From Sphingobium sp. BYY-5 (GTDB taxonomy: Bacteria; Pseudomonadota; Alphaproteobacteria; Sphingomonadales; Sphingomonadaceae): a stretch of DNA of 64,000 bases. The translations under genes were made by a program, and so were the position numbers. The notes beneath the pieces were generated by a model that did not search any database, was not told the DNA's origin, and worked only from the letters and a program-made list of their open reading frames with translations. Position 1 is the first letter of the stretch. Every line of letters begins with the position of its first letter. The stretch spans positions 496,001-560,000 of the forward strand of contig NZ_JALEBH010000001.1 in assembly GCF_022758885.1 (NCBI RefSeq). The letters are read 5' to 3'. Shown here piece by piece: positions 50,928 to 59,147 of this stretch.

Positions 50928-51893
50928 ATGGCCAGCATGAAGAAGATACCGCCGGAAATCGGCATTTCCTTGGCGATGTTGGCAGCGATGCTATTGTTCT
51001 CAGTCGTGTTTCGGCTTCCGATCATTTTTCCGGCCGGTGAACGCGCTGCCTATGTTGGGATTCATTATCTCTATCCGCTCATCGGTGTAGGTATCTGGGG
51101 TATATTTGCTTATTTCGGGCAGAAGAAAGCGTTAGCACGGACATTTTTGATCGCGTTGCCCTGTTATGTCGTCGTTCTTTTTGCTCATTTCAATATAAAA
51201 CTGTGGATTCCTCACATAAATCCACTTGTTTATGACGAATTATATTGGTCTATCGATCAATATTTCCGCCCGGTTGTGGATATCTGCATGGCTATGCGTC
51301 GGATGATGGCGTCGTTCATACCTTATGAATCGAATTTTTACATGGTCGGCTATATTGCAATGTTCTATTGCAGTTTCTGCTATCATGCGGTGCGAACGCC
51401 GGAAGCTTTTTCGGAACTGGTCATTGCTGCGCTTCTGTTGCAGGTCATCGGTACGCTGGCCTATCTGGTTGCGCCGGCTGGCGGCCCCTTCATCTACGAA
51501 CAGGGCCTCGACCCGATCGTCACCAACGGGCAGAAGAGTATGCTCGATTTTTATCAACATTCGGTTGCCGAAGGGCCGGTTTGGCTGGAGCGGAATGGCG
51601 GGGTTGCCTTCACCGTGGGGCTTGCGGCGATGCCGTCTCTGCATACCGCCGCAGCCTGTCTCTTTTTGGGCTTCGCGTGGCGGCATGGCCGCATATTGCT
51701 GCCGCTTTACGGTTTCCTGACATTTTTCATCATGGTGACTGCGGTTGCGACGCGCTGGCACTATCTGATCGATCTGCCCGTTGGCGTCTTGATCGCGTGG
51801 GTGTCGTTGATGGTGGCTAAAAAATTGTCACGGAGCGTGAGCGAAGAGGGCGCCACTACAATGCCCCCGATGCTCCAGCCCGAACCGGCCTGA
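50928..51893 (+). CDS. PAP2_3-like integral membrane phosphotransferase (inositol phosphorylceramide synthase-like)
   Basis: This 321-residue polytopic protein has six or so hydrophobic helices and the PAP2 active-site residues AAMPSLHTAAACLFLGFAWRHG and VATRWHYLIDLPVGVLIAW (His in each). The long loops and the GPVWLERNGGVAFTVGLAAMPSLH context resemble PAP2_3-type (Aur1/IPC synthase-like) enzymes rather than simple lipid phosphatases. In a sphingolipid-bearing organism it may transfer a phospho-headgroup to ceramide. This is inference. The first 600 nt look less GC-rich than the neighbours, which may mean transfer. ATG 50928 has GGAG 9 nt upstream; the earlier TTG at 50892 is less likely. Confidence 0.78.
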   Translation: MASMKKIPPEIGISLAMLAAMLLFSVVFRLPIIFPAGERAAYVGIHYLYPLIGVGIWGIFAYFGQKKALARTFLIALPCYVVVLFAHFNIKLWIPHINPLVYDELYWSIDQYFRPVVDICMAMRRMMASFIPYESNFYMVGYIAMFYCSFCYHAVRTPEAFSELVIAALLLQVIGTLAYLVAPAGGPFIYEQGLDPIVTNGQKSMLDFYQHSVAEGPVWLERNGGVAFTVGLAAMPSLHTAAACLFLGFAWRHGRILLPLYGFLTFFIMVTAVATRWHYLIDLPVGVLIAWVSLMVAKKLSRSVSEEGATTMPPMLQPEPA

Positions 51894-51957
51894 GCCTGGT
51901 CGCGGCTGCTATGATGCTCGCTTTTGTCTCGCGACAGGAGCAAACATCCGTTCAGCT

Positions 51958-52362
51958 TCACTCCATCCGCACCTTACCGCGTCCCTGCTTCACCGAACTG
52001 CGCGCCTTCTTGGCGTCGACGCGGCGGGCTTTGGCCGCTTTGCCCGGCTTGGTGGCGATGCGGCGGGCGTCGCGTTCATGCGCCTTGGCGATCATCTCGG
52101 TCAGGCGATCGCGCGCGTCCTGGCGGTTGGCTTCCTGCGTGCGGAAACGATTGGCCTGGATCACGATCTCGTTGGCGGACGTCAGGCGCGATCCCGCCAG
52201 TTCCTTGATCTTGCGATAGGCGTAGGGCGGCAGGCCGAGCTTGAACAGGGTGACGCGCAGTTGCACTGCGGTCGCGACCTTGTTCACATTCTGCCCGCCG
52301 GGACCGCCGCCGGTGATGAAGCGCTCTTCCAGCGCATCATCGGGAATCTCAAAGTCCGGCAT
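51958..52362 (-). CDS. arfB: Alternative ribosome-rescue peptidyl-tRNA hydrolase ArfB
   Basis: This 134-residue protein belongs to the RF-1 domain family. The catalytic GGQ lies at residues 22-24 in FITGGGPGGQNVNKVATAVQLR. A basic C-terminal tail (KAHERDARRIATKPGKAAKARRVDAKKARSSVKQGRGK) is used by ArfB to probe the empty mRNA channel of stalled ribosomes. The start at 52362 overlaps the stop of the RluA-type gene by 14 nt, so the two are translated together. It frees stalled ribosomes when tmRNA is overloaded. Confidence 0.93.
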   Translation of the reverse strand: MPDFEIPDDALEERFITGGGPGGQNVNKVATAVQLRVTLFKLGLPPYAYRKIKELAGSRLTSANEIVIQANRFRTQEANRQDARDRLTEMIAKAHERDARRIATKPGKAAKARRVDAKKARSSVKQGRGKVRME

Positions 52363-53026
52363 CGTCCAGTATCTCCGGCCCGAAACCGGCGGCGGTGAAG
52401 GTCGCGGGCAGGGGCGCGGTGGCTTCCGCAGCAGGCTTGTCGCCGCGCGGCATACTCAGGAAGCGGCTGTGCAGCAGCATCGCGCCGACACCATCGCCAT
52501 AGACCGGATCGCCGACGATGCCGAAGCCCAGCCCATGCTGGGCATGGACGCGGATCTGGTGGGTGCGGCCGGTTTCGGGGGTGAAGGCGATCAGCGCGCG
52601 GCCGTCCTTTTCCGCCAGCTTGCGCCAGTGGGTGACGGCGGGCTTGCCCGCCTTGGCCGCGATCATGCGCCAGCCCTGCGCGGCAGTGCTGACCTTCTTC
52701 AGCGACAATTCGATCGTGCCTTCGTCTTCGGCTGGCACGCCTTCCAGCACCGCGACATAGCGTTTGGTGACGGTTCCGGCCTCGAACGCGGCGGCGAAGC
52801 GCTTATGCGCCTTGGGATTGCGGGCGAGCAGCAGGCAGCCGCTGGTGTCGCGGTCCAGCCGGTGGACCGGCAGCGGCCAGCGCTGGAAGCCGAAGGTCAG
52901 CGAGGCGAGATGATTTTCCAGGGCGATCGACCCGTCGCGCGGCGCATCCACCGGCAGGCCGGCGGGTTTGTCGAGGATCAGGGCCTCGCCATCGAGGAAC
53001 AATACATGGTCGGTAAGAAGGGCCAA
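52349..53026 (-). CDS. RluA family pseudouridine synthase
   Basis: This 225-residue pseudouridine synthase has motif I ALILDKPAGLPVDAPRDGS and the catalytic Asp in PLPVHRLDRDTSGCLLLARN. Then come TVTKRYVAVLEGVP and motif III TPETGRTHQIRVHAQHGLGFGIVGDPVYG. It has no S4 domain, so it resembles the short RluA/RluC-like or TruC-like members. The modified RNA site is not readable. It overlaps arfB by 14 nt and lies next to a repeat copy. Confidence 0.92.
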   Translation of the reverse strand: MALLTDHVLFLDGEALILDKPAGLPVDAPRDGSIALENHLASLTFGFQRWPLPVHRLDRDTSGCLLLARNPKAHKRFAAAFEAGTVTKRYVAVLEGVPAEDEGTIELSLKKVSTAAQGWRMIAAKAGKPAVTHWRKLAEKDGRALIAFTPETGRTHQIRVHAQHGLGFGIVGDPVYGDGVGAMLLHSRFLSMPRGDKPAAEATAPLPATFTAAGFGPEILDDAGL

Positions 53027-53050
53027 GAGGGGTATCCGATCGGGATTAAA

Positions 53051-53117
53051 GCGATTTCCAATCAGATGGAATCATCTGATGACTCGGAAATCGCGTTAAC
53101 ACAAAAATGGGAGCGAT
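53051..53117. repeat. Dispersed nested-hairpin repeat, copy B
   Basis: The outer stem GCGATTTCC / GGAAATCGC (53051-53059 and 53086-53094) encloses the inner stem ATCAGATG / CATCTGAT (53061-53068 and 53073-53080), followed by GTTAACACAAAAA. This is the best-preserved copy of the family. Confidence 0.8.
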
Positions 53118-53153
53118 TGACGCGCGCGCGGCATCCTATAGGGCGTGAGGGCG

Positions 53154-54104
53154 ATGGAGAACAGGGGGCATCCGCAGGCGCAATTCCGGCTCGACTGGGT
53201 CGATGTGGCGCGCGGGATCGGCATCATCGCCGTCGTGGCGGGTCATGTCTGGACGAGCGGGCCGTTGCGCAATGCAATGTACAGTTTCCACATGCCGCTC
53301 TTCTTCCTGCTGTCGGGGATGCTGTCGCGCTCGCATCCGGTGGGCGATTTTACCCGTCGTCAATGGGTCGGCCAGATGCGGCCCTATGCCGCCTTCCTGA
53401 TCCTGCTGATCGTCGCCGACCAGATCATCGAGCGGTTGAAGGGCAATTTCCCCATCTTCCACCAATGGCCGGAGGATGTGGCGCCGATCCTGCTGGGCGG
53501 TTCCTGGCTGCGCGGGCCGTTTACCATCTTCTGGTTCGTGCCCTGCCTGATGGTGGCGCGCATCGCGTTCAATCTGGCGCTTTCCCGCTGGCCCGATCCG
53601 CTTGATCGGCGCTGGGCGACGGTCCTGCTGCCCATACTGGTTCTGGCCTATGCGTTGGGCCAGGGGACGGCAATTTCGCCGCTGGGATTGCTGAGTGTGC
53701 CGATGGCGTTCGTGCTGCTCTGGATCGGGGCGATCTGGCCGCGCATTCCCTGGCATAACGGGATGATCCTGCCATTGGCTGCTCTGGCCTGGGCGGGGCT
53801 GGCAGGGCTGATGCCGACGCTGAACATGAAGGCCGCCGACTATGGCTGGCCCTTGCTGTCGATCGCAGCGGCGGTGGCGACGTCGTTCCTGATCTTTCGC
53901 CTGTCAGCCCTGGTCGCGCGCTTTGCCGGACCGGTTGCGGCGTTGGGGCGGGCCTCGCTGGTCATCATGTACTGCCATGTCGCGGTGATCCATTATCTCT
54001 CTCCCTATCTCGGTAAAGCGGCGTTGCTGGGGCTTGCGTTGCTATTGCCCTTCCTGGCCTTTCGCCTGTTGCGGGTCACGCCGCTGCGGCGCGTCTTTCT
54101 TTAG
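53154..54104 (+). CDS. Acyltransferase family 3 (OafA/OpgC-like) membrane protein
   Basis: This protein of about 316 residues is a member of the acyltransferase_3 family with ten or so hydrophobic helices. The N-terminal RLDWVDVARGIGIIAVVAGHVW holds the conserved Arg and His, and SFHMPLFFLLSGMLSR holds the second signature. VIMYCHVAVIHYL near the C-terminus completes the family pattern. Such proteins add acetyl or succinyl groups to surface sugars. It could decorate the EPS, but it is about 9 kb from the cluster, so the target is unknown. ATG 53154 is chosen; an in-frame GTG at 53145 is possible. Confidence 0.88.
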   Translation: MENRGHPQAQFRLDWVDVARGIGIIAVVAGHVWTSGPLRNAMYSFHMPLFFLLSGMLSRSHPVGDFTRRQWVGQMRPYAAFLILLIVADQIIERLKGNFPIFHQWPEDVAPILLGGSWLRGPFTIFWFVPCLMVARIAFNLALSRWPDPLDRRWATVLLPILVLAYALGQGTAISPLGLLSVPMAFVLLWIGAIWPRIPWHNGMILPLAALAWAGLAGLMPTLNMKAADYGWPLLSIAAAVATSFLIFRLSALVARFAGPVAALGRASLVIMYCHVAVIHYLSPYLGKAALLGLALLLPFLAFRLLRVTPLRRVFL

Positions 54105-54185
54105 GGCCAGGGTTCAACGCAACGCCGTCGAGCGCATGTTCTGTTGCAGGATCGCCGCCCGCTATGACAAGCTCGCGGCGATCAC

Positions 54186-54500
54186 TTATTGAAGGTCAAA
54201 CTTACAATTCAGGCACGATGTGCTGAGGCTATCGTAGGTGGCTGCGTCAGAATCAGGGTCAGAAGAGACCCAGGTGAGCGGATCCTTGCCACAGCGTGGA
54301 CAGCGAAATTCGGAGATATGCTTGTTCTGAACAAATAATAATCGGGCTGACACTATTAGGCCAAGGCCAAATATCACGACGAACGGTATATTCTGTCCGG
54401 CTGCGGATAGCGATGCTCCGATAAACGAGAAAAACAGAATGAGCGCATATCGTTTTGCGTGAGAACGGTGTCTGTTATATTCGGCGAGCGTCATATCCAA
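54186..54500 (-). CDS. Hypothetical membrane protein with a four-Cys ribbon
   Basis: This 104-residue protein has two hydrophobic segments (about 18-57), a short charged linker and a C-terminal region with FRCPRCGKDP and TSCLNCKFDLQ, forming a CxxC-CxxC zinc-ribbon-like pattern. I do not recognise the family. The start could be ATG 54500 or 54494. The DNA looks less GC-rich than its neighbours. It lies 26 nt from another unrecognised gene on the same strand. Confidence 0.6.
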   Translation of the reverse strand: MDMTLAEYNRHRSHAKRYALILFFSFIGASLSAAGQNIPFVVIFGLGLIVSARLLFVQNKHISEFRCPRCGKDPLTWVSSDPDSDAATYDSLSTSCLNCKFDLQ

Positions 54501-54526
54501 TGTCCGGCATTTTTTGTGCAGCGAGC

Positions 54527-55084
54527 CTATCGTGACGCAGGAATTTGCACCTGGCCGTCATAACTGCACCCGATCAGCGTTTTACCCGGAAATGCCGAAT
54601 TTGTCGCGATTTGCAGGGTTGATCGGTTCTTGAAGCCAAATCCGGATTCCTGATCCACCTTGAGTGATTCATCGACGAGGCGCTCGCCCTTGAATTGCCC
54701 GGAACCTTCCAGAATATTGGTGATACCCTGCGCGGCGCCGAGCGCGGTGGGATCCTGCAGGTCCAGGACCGCAAACATCGCAGAACCCGTGAAGGCTACG
54801 ACGTTTGTGTTGTAACCAAAGACGCCAAGCGGTTCGGGAAGATGGTATGATGAGAAGGTCAAACTCTTGGTCGGAAGCTTCACCCAGCCACGCGCCTTGG
54901 CGCTACCCGGACTGTCACTATCGCTGATCGATAGCGCAAAGCCGACATAATGACCGCCATCGATCCTGCAGGCCAGGACGTCGGCTATATCGACTGTGGC
55001 CGGGTCGAATGGCGCGGGCTGGGCTGCGTCCGCGACGGAGCACGACAACAGTGCCGCCAACGCAAGTATAAATCCGGCCCGCAC
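54527..55084 (-). CDS. Hypothetical exported protein
   Basis: This protein of about 185 residues has a signal-like N-terminus (RAGFILALAALLSCSVADAA). The mature part contains LACRIDGGHYVGFALSISDSD and FGYNTNVVAFTGSAMFAVLDL. GTG 55084 has a GGAGAG a few nt upstream and puts the signal peptide at the N-terminus; the longer ATG 55117 start adds a basic, unlikely prefix. I recognise no family. It lies upstream of the ribbon-type gene on the same strand, and the pair may be an operon. The region looks less GC-rich than its neighbours. Confidence 0.6.
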   Translation of the reverse strand: MRAGFILALAALLSCSVADAAQPAPFDPATVDIADVLACRIDGGHYVGFALSISDSDSPGSAKARGWVKLPTKSLTFSSYHLPEPLGVFGYNTNVVAFTGSAMFAVLDLQDPTALGAAQGITNILEGSGQFKGERLVDESLKVDQESGFGFKNRSTLQIATNSAFPGKTLIGCSYDGQVQIPASR

Positions 55085-55177
55085 TATTCTCTCTCCGTCG
55101 CATTGCTCTGATCGCATAATTATCTAGGCAACAGCCCGACATTGATAAAGCTCTATATGTTGCGGCTTGGCCTATAC

Positions 55178-56038
55178 TCAGTGGAGATGACGCAGCTTGT
55201 CGGGGTTGCGCATGACGTAGATGGCGGCGACCTTGCCATCCTCGATATCGAGCGCGGTGGTCTGAACCTCGCCATCGGCCTCGCGGGTGACGAAGCCGGG
55301 TAGGCCGTTGATGATGCAGGTGCGCAGCAGGGTCGATCCATATTTGCCGAACAGCACGGCCAGCGCCTTGTGTACCTGCATGACCTGACCGAAGCCCAAT
55401 GCAGGACGCACCGCCGCCGGGCGCTTGCCGCCGCCGTCGCTGTGCAGGCTGACATCCGCCGCGAGCATGGCGCCCAGCGCGCTCATGTCGCCGCTGCGCG
55501 ACGCGGCGAAGAAGGCGTCGGCAATCTCCAGCCCGCGCTGCTTTTCGAGCCTGTAACGCGGCCGGGCATCGCGGACATGGGTGCGTGCGCGGGTGGCAAG
55601 CTGGCGACAGGCGGTGGCGTCGCGCCCGATCGTCGCGGCGACTTCCTCGAAGCCCAGGCCGAAGACATCGTGTAACAGGAAAGCGGCCCGCTCCAGCGGA
55701 GAAAGCCGCTCCAACGCCAGCATCAGCGGCAGCGCCACATCCTCCGGCTCCTCCTCTTCCTCGACCACCGGTTCCGGCAGCCAGGGGCCGACATAGGTTT
55801 CGCGCTGCACCCGCGCGGATTTGAGCTGGTCGAGGCAGAGGCGCGTCACCGTGCGGCGCAGAAAGGCTTCGGGTTCCCGCACATCGGCGCGGTCGGTTCC
55901 CATCCAGCGGATGAAAGCTTCCTGCACCACATCCTCGGCATCGGCGACTGATCCGAGCATCCGATAGGCCACGCGCGTGAGGCGGGGACGCAGCGGGTCG
56001 AAGCGCACCGCCGCGTCCTCCTGCGTCCCCCGCTCCAT
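55178..56038 (-). CDS. ECF41-type sigma factor with C-terminal SnoaL-like domain
   Basis: This 286-residue sigma factor has the ECF sigma-2 region (RLTRVAYRMLGSVADAEDVVQEAFIRWM) and sigma-4 region (LSPLERAAFLLHDVFGLGFEEVAATIGRDATACRQLATRAR). A C-terminal SnoaL-like domain (about 170-286) ends with YVMRNPDKLRHL, the ECF41 signature. The linker also carries the WLPEP motif. In this group the C-terminal domain acts as a built-in regulator in place of an anti-sigma factor. It overlaps by one nucleotide with the carboxymuconolactone-decarboxylase-like gene, its usual partner in ECF41 loci. Confidence 0.93.
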   Translation of the reverse strand: MERGTQEDAAVRFDPLRPRLTRVAYRMLGSVADAEDVVQEAFIRWMGTDRADVREPEAFLRRTVTRLCLDQLKSARVQRETYVGPWLPEPVVEEEEEPEDVALPLMLALERLSPLERAAFLLHDVFGLGFEEVAATIGRDATACRQLATRARTHVRDARPRYRLEKQRGLEIADAFFAASRSGDMSALGAMLAADVSLHSDGGGKRPAAVRPALGFGQVMQVHKALAVLFGKYGSTLLRTCIINGLPGFVTREADGEVQTTALDIEDGKVAAIYVMRNPDKLRHLH

Positions 56039-56493
56039 CAGGCCGCTGCCTTCATCGGCATGTCATACCAAAGGTTGAAGCCGATCGCGATGCGGTTCCA
56101 GCCGTTGATGATGTTTATCATCAGCGTCAGCTTCACCTGCTCCTCCTCGGTGAACTCCCAGTTCAGCGCTTCCTTCGCGGCTTCATGGGTGTGGCCCTGG
56201 GCGATTTGGGTCAGCGCCTCGGTCCAGGCCAGCGCGGCGCGTTCCCGGTCAGTGTAGCAGGGGGCTTCGCGCCAGGCGCTGAGCAGGTAGATGCGCTGTT
56301 CCGTCTCCCCTTTCTCGCGCGCTTCATAGCTGTGCATGTTGATGCAGTTGGCGCAGCCGTTGATCTGCGACGCGCGGATTTTCACCAGTTCGATCAGGCT
56401 GGGTTCCAGGCTGTCGGCGATGGCGGTGGAGAGGGCGGTCCAGCTTTTCATCAGATGCGGCGCGACGGCATAGGGGTTGATTGTATCGGTCAT
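56038..56493 (-). CDS. Carboxymuconolactone decarboxylase family (AhpD-like) protein
   Basis: This 151-residue all-alpha protein has the AhpD-type redox motif in IKIRASQINGCANCINMHSYEAREKG-like sequence (Cys-x-x-Cys in CANC, and the conserved His). It then has RERAALAWTEALTQIAQGH and LTLMINIINGWNRIAIGF, the standard CMD layout. It may act as a peroxidase or redox partner and is the typical target of ECF41 sigma factors. ATG 56493 follows AAGGAG; the longer upstream frame adds no family sequence. It overlaps the sigma gene by one nucleotide. Confidence 0.92.
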   Translation of the reverse strand: MTDTINPYAVAPHLMKSWTALSTAIADSLEPSLIELVKIRASQINGCANCINMHSYEAREKGETEQRIYLLSAWREAPCYTDRERAALAWTEALTQIAQGHTHEAAKEALNWEFTEEEQVKLTLMINIINGWNRIAIGFNLWYDMPMKAAA

Positions 56494-56644
56494 GATGCAG
56501 CTCCTTGGGTGGTTATCACTGTCATGACGAGATGGCTTTCCCAGATGTGACATGAAGGCGCGGAAATTTTCCAGCGCGGGTGATTTTCCCTGCCGGAGTC
56601 GAAGTTCACACCGTCGTACGCTAGCGGCGAGAGGCAACCATAAA

Positions 56645-56768
56645 TCCTCCCCTGTAAGGGGAGGGGGACCGCTCGCGAAGCGAGTGGTGGAGGGGTGTCC
56701 CGCTATCGTGAGGGCGACACCCCTCCGTCAGTCGCTACGCGCCTGCCACCTCCCCTGCCAGGGGAGGA
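56645..56768. repeat. Long palindromic repeat, TCCTCCCCTG...CAGGGGAGGA
   Basis: This intergenic element of about 124 nt has outer arms TCCTCCCCTG / CAGGGGAGGA, a middle pair (GGAGGGGTGTCCCGC... / ...GACACCCCTCC), and a GCTCGCGAAGCGAG hairpin. It is the main content of the 56494-56909 gap together with the REP at 56791-56820. No gene is seen. Confidence 0.8.
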
Positions 56769-56790
56769 TGAGTGTTGCGGACATAGTTCC

Positions 56791-56820
56791 CGTCATGCTG
56801 ACGAAAGTCAGCATCCAGGG
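56791..56820. repeat. REP element, CGTCATGCTGACGAAAGTCAGCATCCAGGG
   Basis: This is a short palindrome with the stem ATGCTGAC/GTCAGCAT, of the same CGTCAT...CCA family as 57671-57744 and 2695-2785. Confidence 0.65.
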
Positions 56821-56909
56821 TTGTGCCTAGCCGCCCGGGATTTCGGCGTGCGCGGGGTCTCACTCAAATCATCATTCTCATCCGCCTGTGCATCCCCTAA
56901 GCGCGGCAT

Positions 56910-57662
56910 ATGAATCCCGATTATCTCTATTTCGCCTGCGCCGTCGTCGCCGTCGTCATTTCCGGCCTCGCCAAGGGCGGTTTCGCGGGGGCGGGGGCGC
57001 TGGCAATGCCGATCATGGCGCTGGGCGTCGATCCGGTGCGCGGGGCGGCGATCCTGCTGCCGATCCTGATCCTGCAGGATGCCGTGAGTGTCTGGGCGTT
57101 CCGGCGGACTTGGGACGGCCATATATTGCGGGTCATGCTGCCCGGCATGGCCGCCGGCGTGGGCCTTGGCTATGTCTTCGCGGCGCAGGTGTCGGAAAGC
57201 GCGGTGTTGGGGGCGTTGGGCGCCATTTCGGTGCTGTTCGGGCTGCAACGATTGTGGGTGGAGCGCGGCGGGGCGATCGTGCTGCCGTCCAATTCACCCG
57301 ACTGGACAGGTGTCCTGTTCGGTGTCGCCAGCGGCTTTACCAGCCAGATCGCCCATGCCGGGTCGCCGCCCTTCCAGATGTGGGTGCTGCCCAAAAAGCT
57401 GCCGCGCGACATGCTGGTGGGGACGACCGCAGTTGCCTTCGCCACGATGAACTGGATGAAGGTGCCCGCCTATGCGGCGCTGGGGCAGTTCACGCGCGCG
57501 AACCTGACGGCGACGGCCATGCTGGCGCCAGTGGCGATCGCCGCGACTTTCGCGGGGGTGGCACTGGTGCGACGGGTCGACGCCGCGCGCTTCTACACGC
57601 TCATCTATGTGCTGATGGTGCTGCTGGGCATCAAGCTGGTGGCGGATGCGCTGATGGCCTGA
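56910..57662 (+). CDS. TauE/SafE family sulfite-exporter-like protein
   Basis: This 250-residue polytopic protein has about eight hydrophobic segments and the two-repeat layout of the TauE/SafE family. The N-terminal LAKGGFAGAGALAMPIMALGVDP and the second-half GFTSQIAHAGSPPFQMWVLPKKLPRDMLVGTT are the conserved G/H-rich motifs. The family exports sulfite or organosulfonate-derived anions. The substrate here cannot be read. It is a single gene next to repeat clusters and convergent with purC. Confidence 0.93.
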   Translation: MNPDYLYFACAVVAVVISGLAKGGFAGAGALAMPIMALGVDPVRGAAILLPILILQDAVSVWAFRRTWDGHILRVMLPGMAAGVGLGYVFAAQVSESAVLGALGAISVLFGLQRLWVERGGAIVLPSNSPDWTGVLFGVASGFTSQIAHAGSPPFQMWVLPKKLPRDMLVGTTAVAFATMNWMKVPAYAALGQFTRANLTATAMLAPVAIAATFAGVALVRRVDAARFYTLIYVLMVLLGIKLVADALMA

Positions 57663-57670
57663 AAAGCTAC

Positions 57671-57744
57671 CGTCATGCCGGACCTGATCCGGCATCCAGG
57701 GCGGTTTGCGCCGACCCTGGATCCTGACTTTCGTCAGGATGACG
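57671..57744. repeat. Inverted REP pair between convergent genes (possible two-way terminator)
   Basis: The arms CGTCATGCCGGACCTGATCC... (from 57671) and ...TCCTGACTTTCGTCAGGATGACG (to 57744) are imperfect inverted copies. They lie between the stops of tauE (57662) and purC (57757). The element may end both transcripts. Confidence 0.7.
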
Positions 57745-57756
57745 GCAGGCAGATAC

Positions 57757-58539
57757 CTATTCCTTCTCGCGCTTCTTGCGATGGGTGTCGAGGTCGAGGA
57801 CGGTGGTGTCCAGCCCTTCGGGCAGCAGGCCCAGGCGGCGCGCTACTTCCTGATAGGCTTCGACTTCACCGCCCAGATCGCGACGGAACCGGTCCTTGTC
57901 CAGCTTCTCGTTCGTCGCCGCATCCCACAGGCGGCAGCCGTCCGGGCTGATCTCGTCGGCCAGGATGACGCGGCTGTAATCGCCGTCATAGAGGCGGCCG
58001 AATTCCAGCTTGAAGTCGATCAGGCGGATGCCGATGCCGGCGAACAGGCCGCACATGAAGTCGTTGATGCGGATCGCCATGTCGGCGATGTCGTGCATTT
58101 CTTCCTGCGTGGCCCAGCCGAAGCAGGCGATATGCTCTTCGGATACGAGCGGGTCGCCCAGCGCATCGTCCTTGTAGCAATATTCGATCAGGGTGCGGGG
58201 GAGCTGCGTGCCTTCCTCGATGCCCAGCTTCTTGCTGAGCGAACCGGCGGCGACGTTGCGCACCACGACTTCGATCGGCACGATCTCGACCTGACGCACC
58301 AGTTGCTCGCGCATGTTGAGGCGGCGGATGAAGTGGGTCGGTACGCCGATCTGGCCGAGCAGGGTGAAGATATGCTCGGAAATACGGTTGTTGAGCACGC
58401 CCTTGCCGGAGATGGTGCCCTTCTTCTGCGCATTGAAGGCGGTGGCGTCATCCTTGAAATATTGGATGATCGTGCCTGGCTCCGGACCTTCGTAAAGGAT
58501 CTTTGCCTTGCCTTCGTAGATCTGGCGGCGACGGGCCAT
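57757..58539 (-). CDS. purC: Phosphoribosylaminoimidazole-succinocarboxamide synthase
   Basis: This 260-residue SAICAR synthase of purine biosynthesis has the N-terminal [31 protein letters not shown] (ATP loop). It continues with [45 protein letters not shown], and the C-terminal [34 protein letters not shown]. All family signatures and the length are right. ATG 58539 starts the standard N-terminus ([13 protein letters not shown]); a much longer upstream extension is not supported. Confidence 0.96.
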   Translation of the reverse strand: MARRRQIYEGKAKILYEGPEPGTIIQYFKDDATAFNAQKKGTISGKGVLNNRISEHIFTLLGQIGVPTHFIRRLNMREQLVRQVEIVPIEVVVRNVAAGSLSKKLGIEEGTQLPRTLIEYCYKDDALGDPLVSEEHIACFGWATQEEMHDIADMAIRINDFMCGLFAGIGIRLIDFKLEFGRLYDGDYSRVILADEISPDGCRLWDAATNEKLDKDRFRRDLGGEVEAYQEVARRLGLLPEGLDTTVLDLDTHRKKREKE

Positions 58540-58664
58540 GCGCGTTCCTGTCTTGTCTCTGAAAACATTGCGCCCCGGCAATCGCGAATCGGAAAGGATC
58601 AGCGGGTGCCGGGGCTGCTCGGCAGGCCCATAGAACAAAGTAGACGGGGGTGCAATTGCGGTGG

Positions 58665-59090
58665 CTATTCTGCTCGACGTCGCCGCAGCCAGCGCATCGT
58701 ATATTCCAGTCCGATGAGTGGGCCGCCGCAAACAGCCGCTAAAAAACCGAGATAAAGGCCGTAAAATGGCGCGCCGAGAGGTGCGGTCGACCGGCTGGTG
58801 AAATCGCCACTCACTAGGAAGCGATACAGTATAATAAGCATGACGACGGATGCGGCCGCAAATATGATTTTGAGGGGAATATATCTGGAAAACCAAATAT
58901 ATAACGCCATGACGAGTTGCGCCGCGCCGAGAAATGGCATCAGGAACAGAAATCCGAGAGGCGCGATTATGATTGTGCCCCAATCCCAGTCCGAGGGGTT
59001 CCCTAAAATGATGAAAAACATCGCAGTGCTTACAAAGGGAAGCGCGGCGGCGAATGCTAAAATTTTGTTCTTAAAGGTGTCTGCAAACAT
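58665..59090 (-). CDS. Hypothetical membrane protein
   Basis: This 141-residue protein has four hydrophobic segments (about 10-30, 38-60, 72-92, 107-125) separated by short charged loops, with a basic C-terminus ([10 protein letters not shown]). I recognise no family. The DNA looks less GC-rich than the neighbours (purC and the aminotransferase gene), which may point to transfer. It stands alone on the minus strand upstream of purC, with 125 nt between. Confidence 0.6.
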   Translation of the reverse strand: MFADTFKNKILAFAAALPFVSTAMFFIILGNPSDWDWGTIIIAPLGFLFLMPFLGAAQLVMALYIWFSRYIPLKIIFAAASVVMLIILYRFLVSGDFTSRSTAPLGAPFYGLYLGFLAAVCGGPLIGLEYTMRWLRRRRAE

Positions 59091-59147
59091 CTGGGGATTG
59101 TGGCAGATGTTGCGCAGAGTTCAATCTATTCGTAACTTTGAGTCCGG

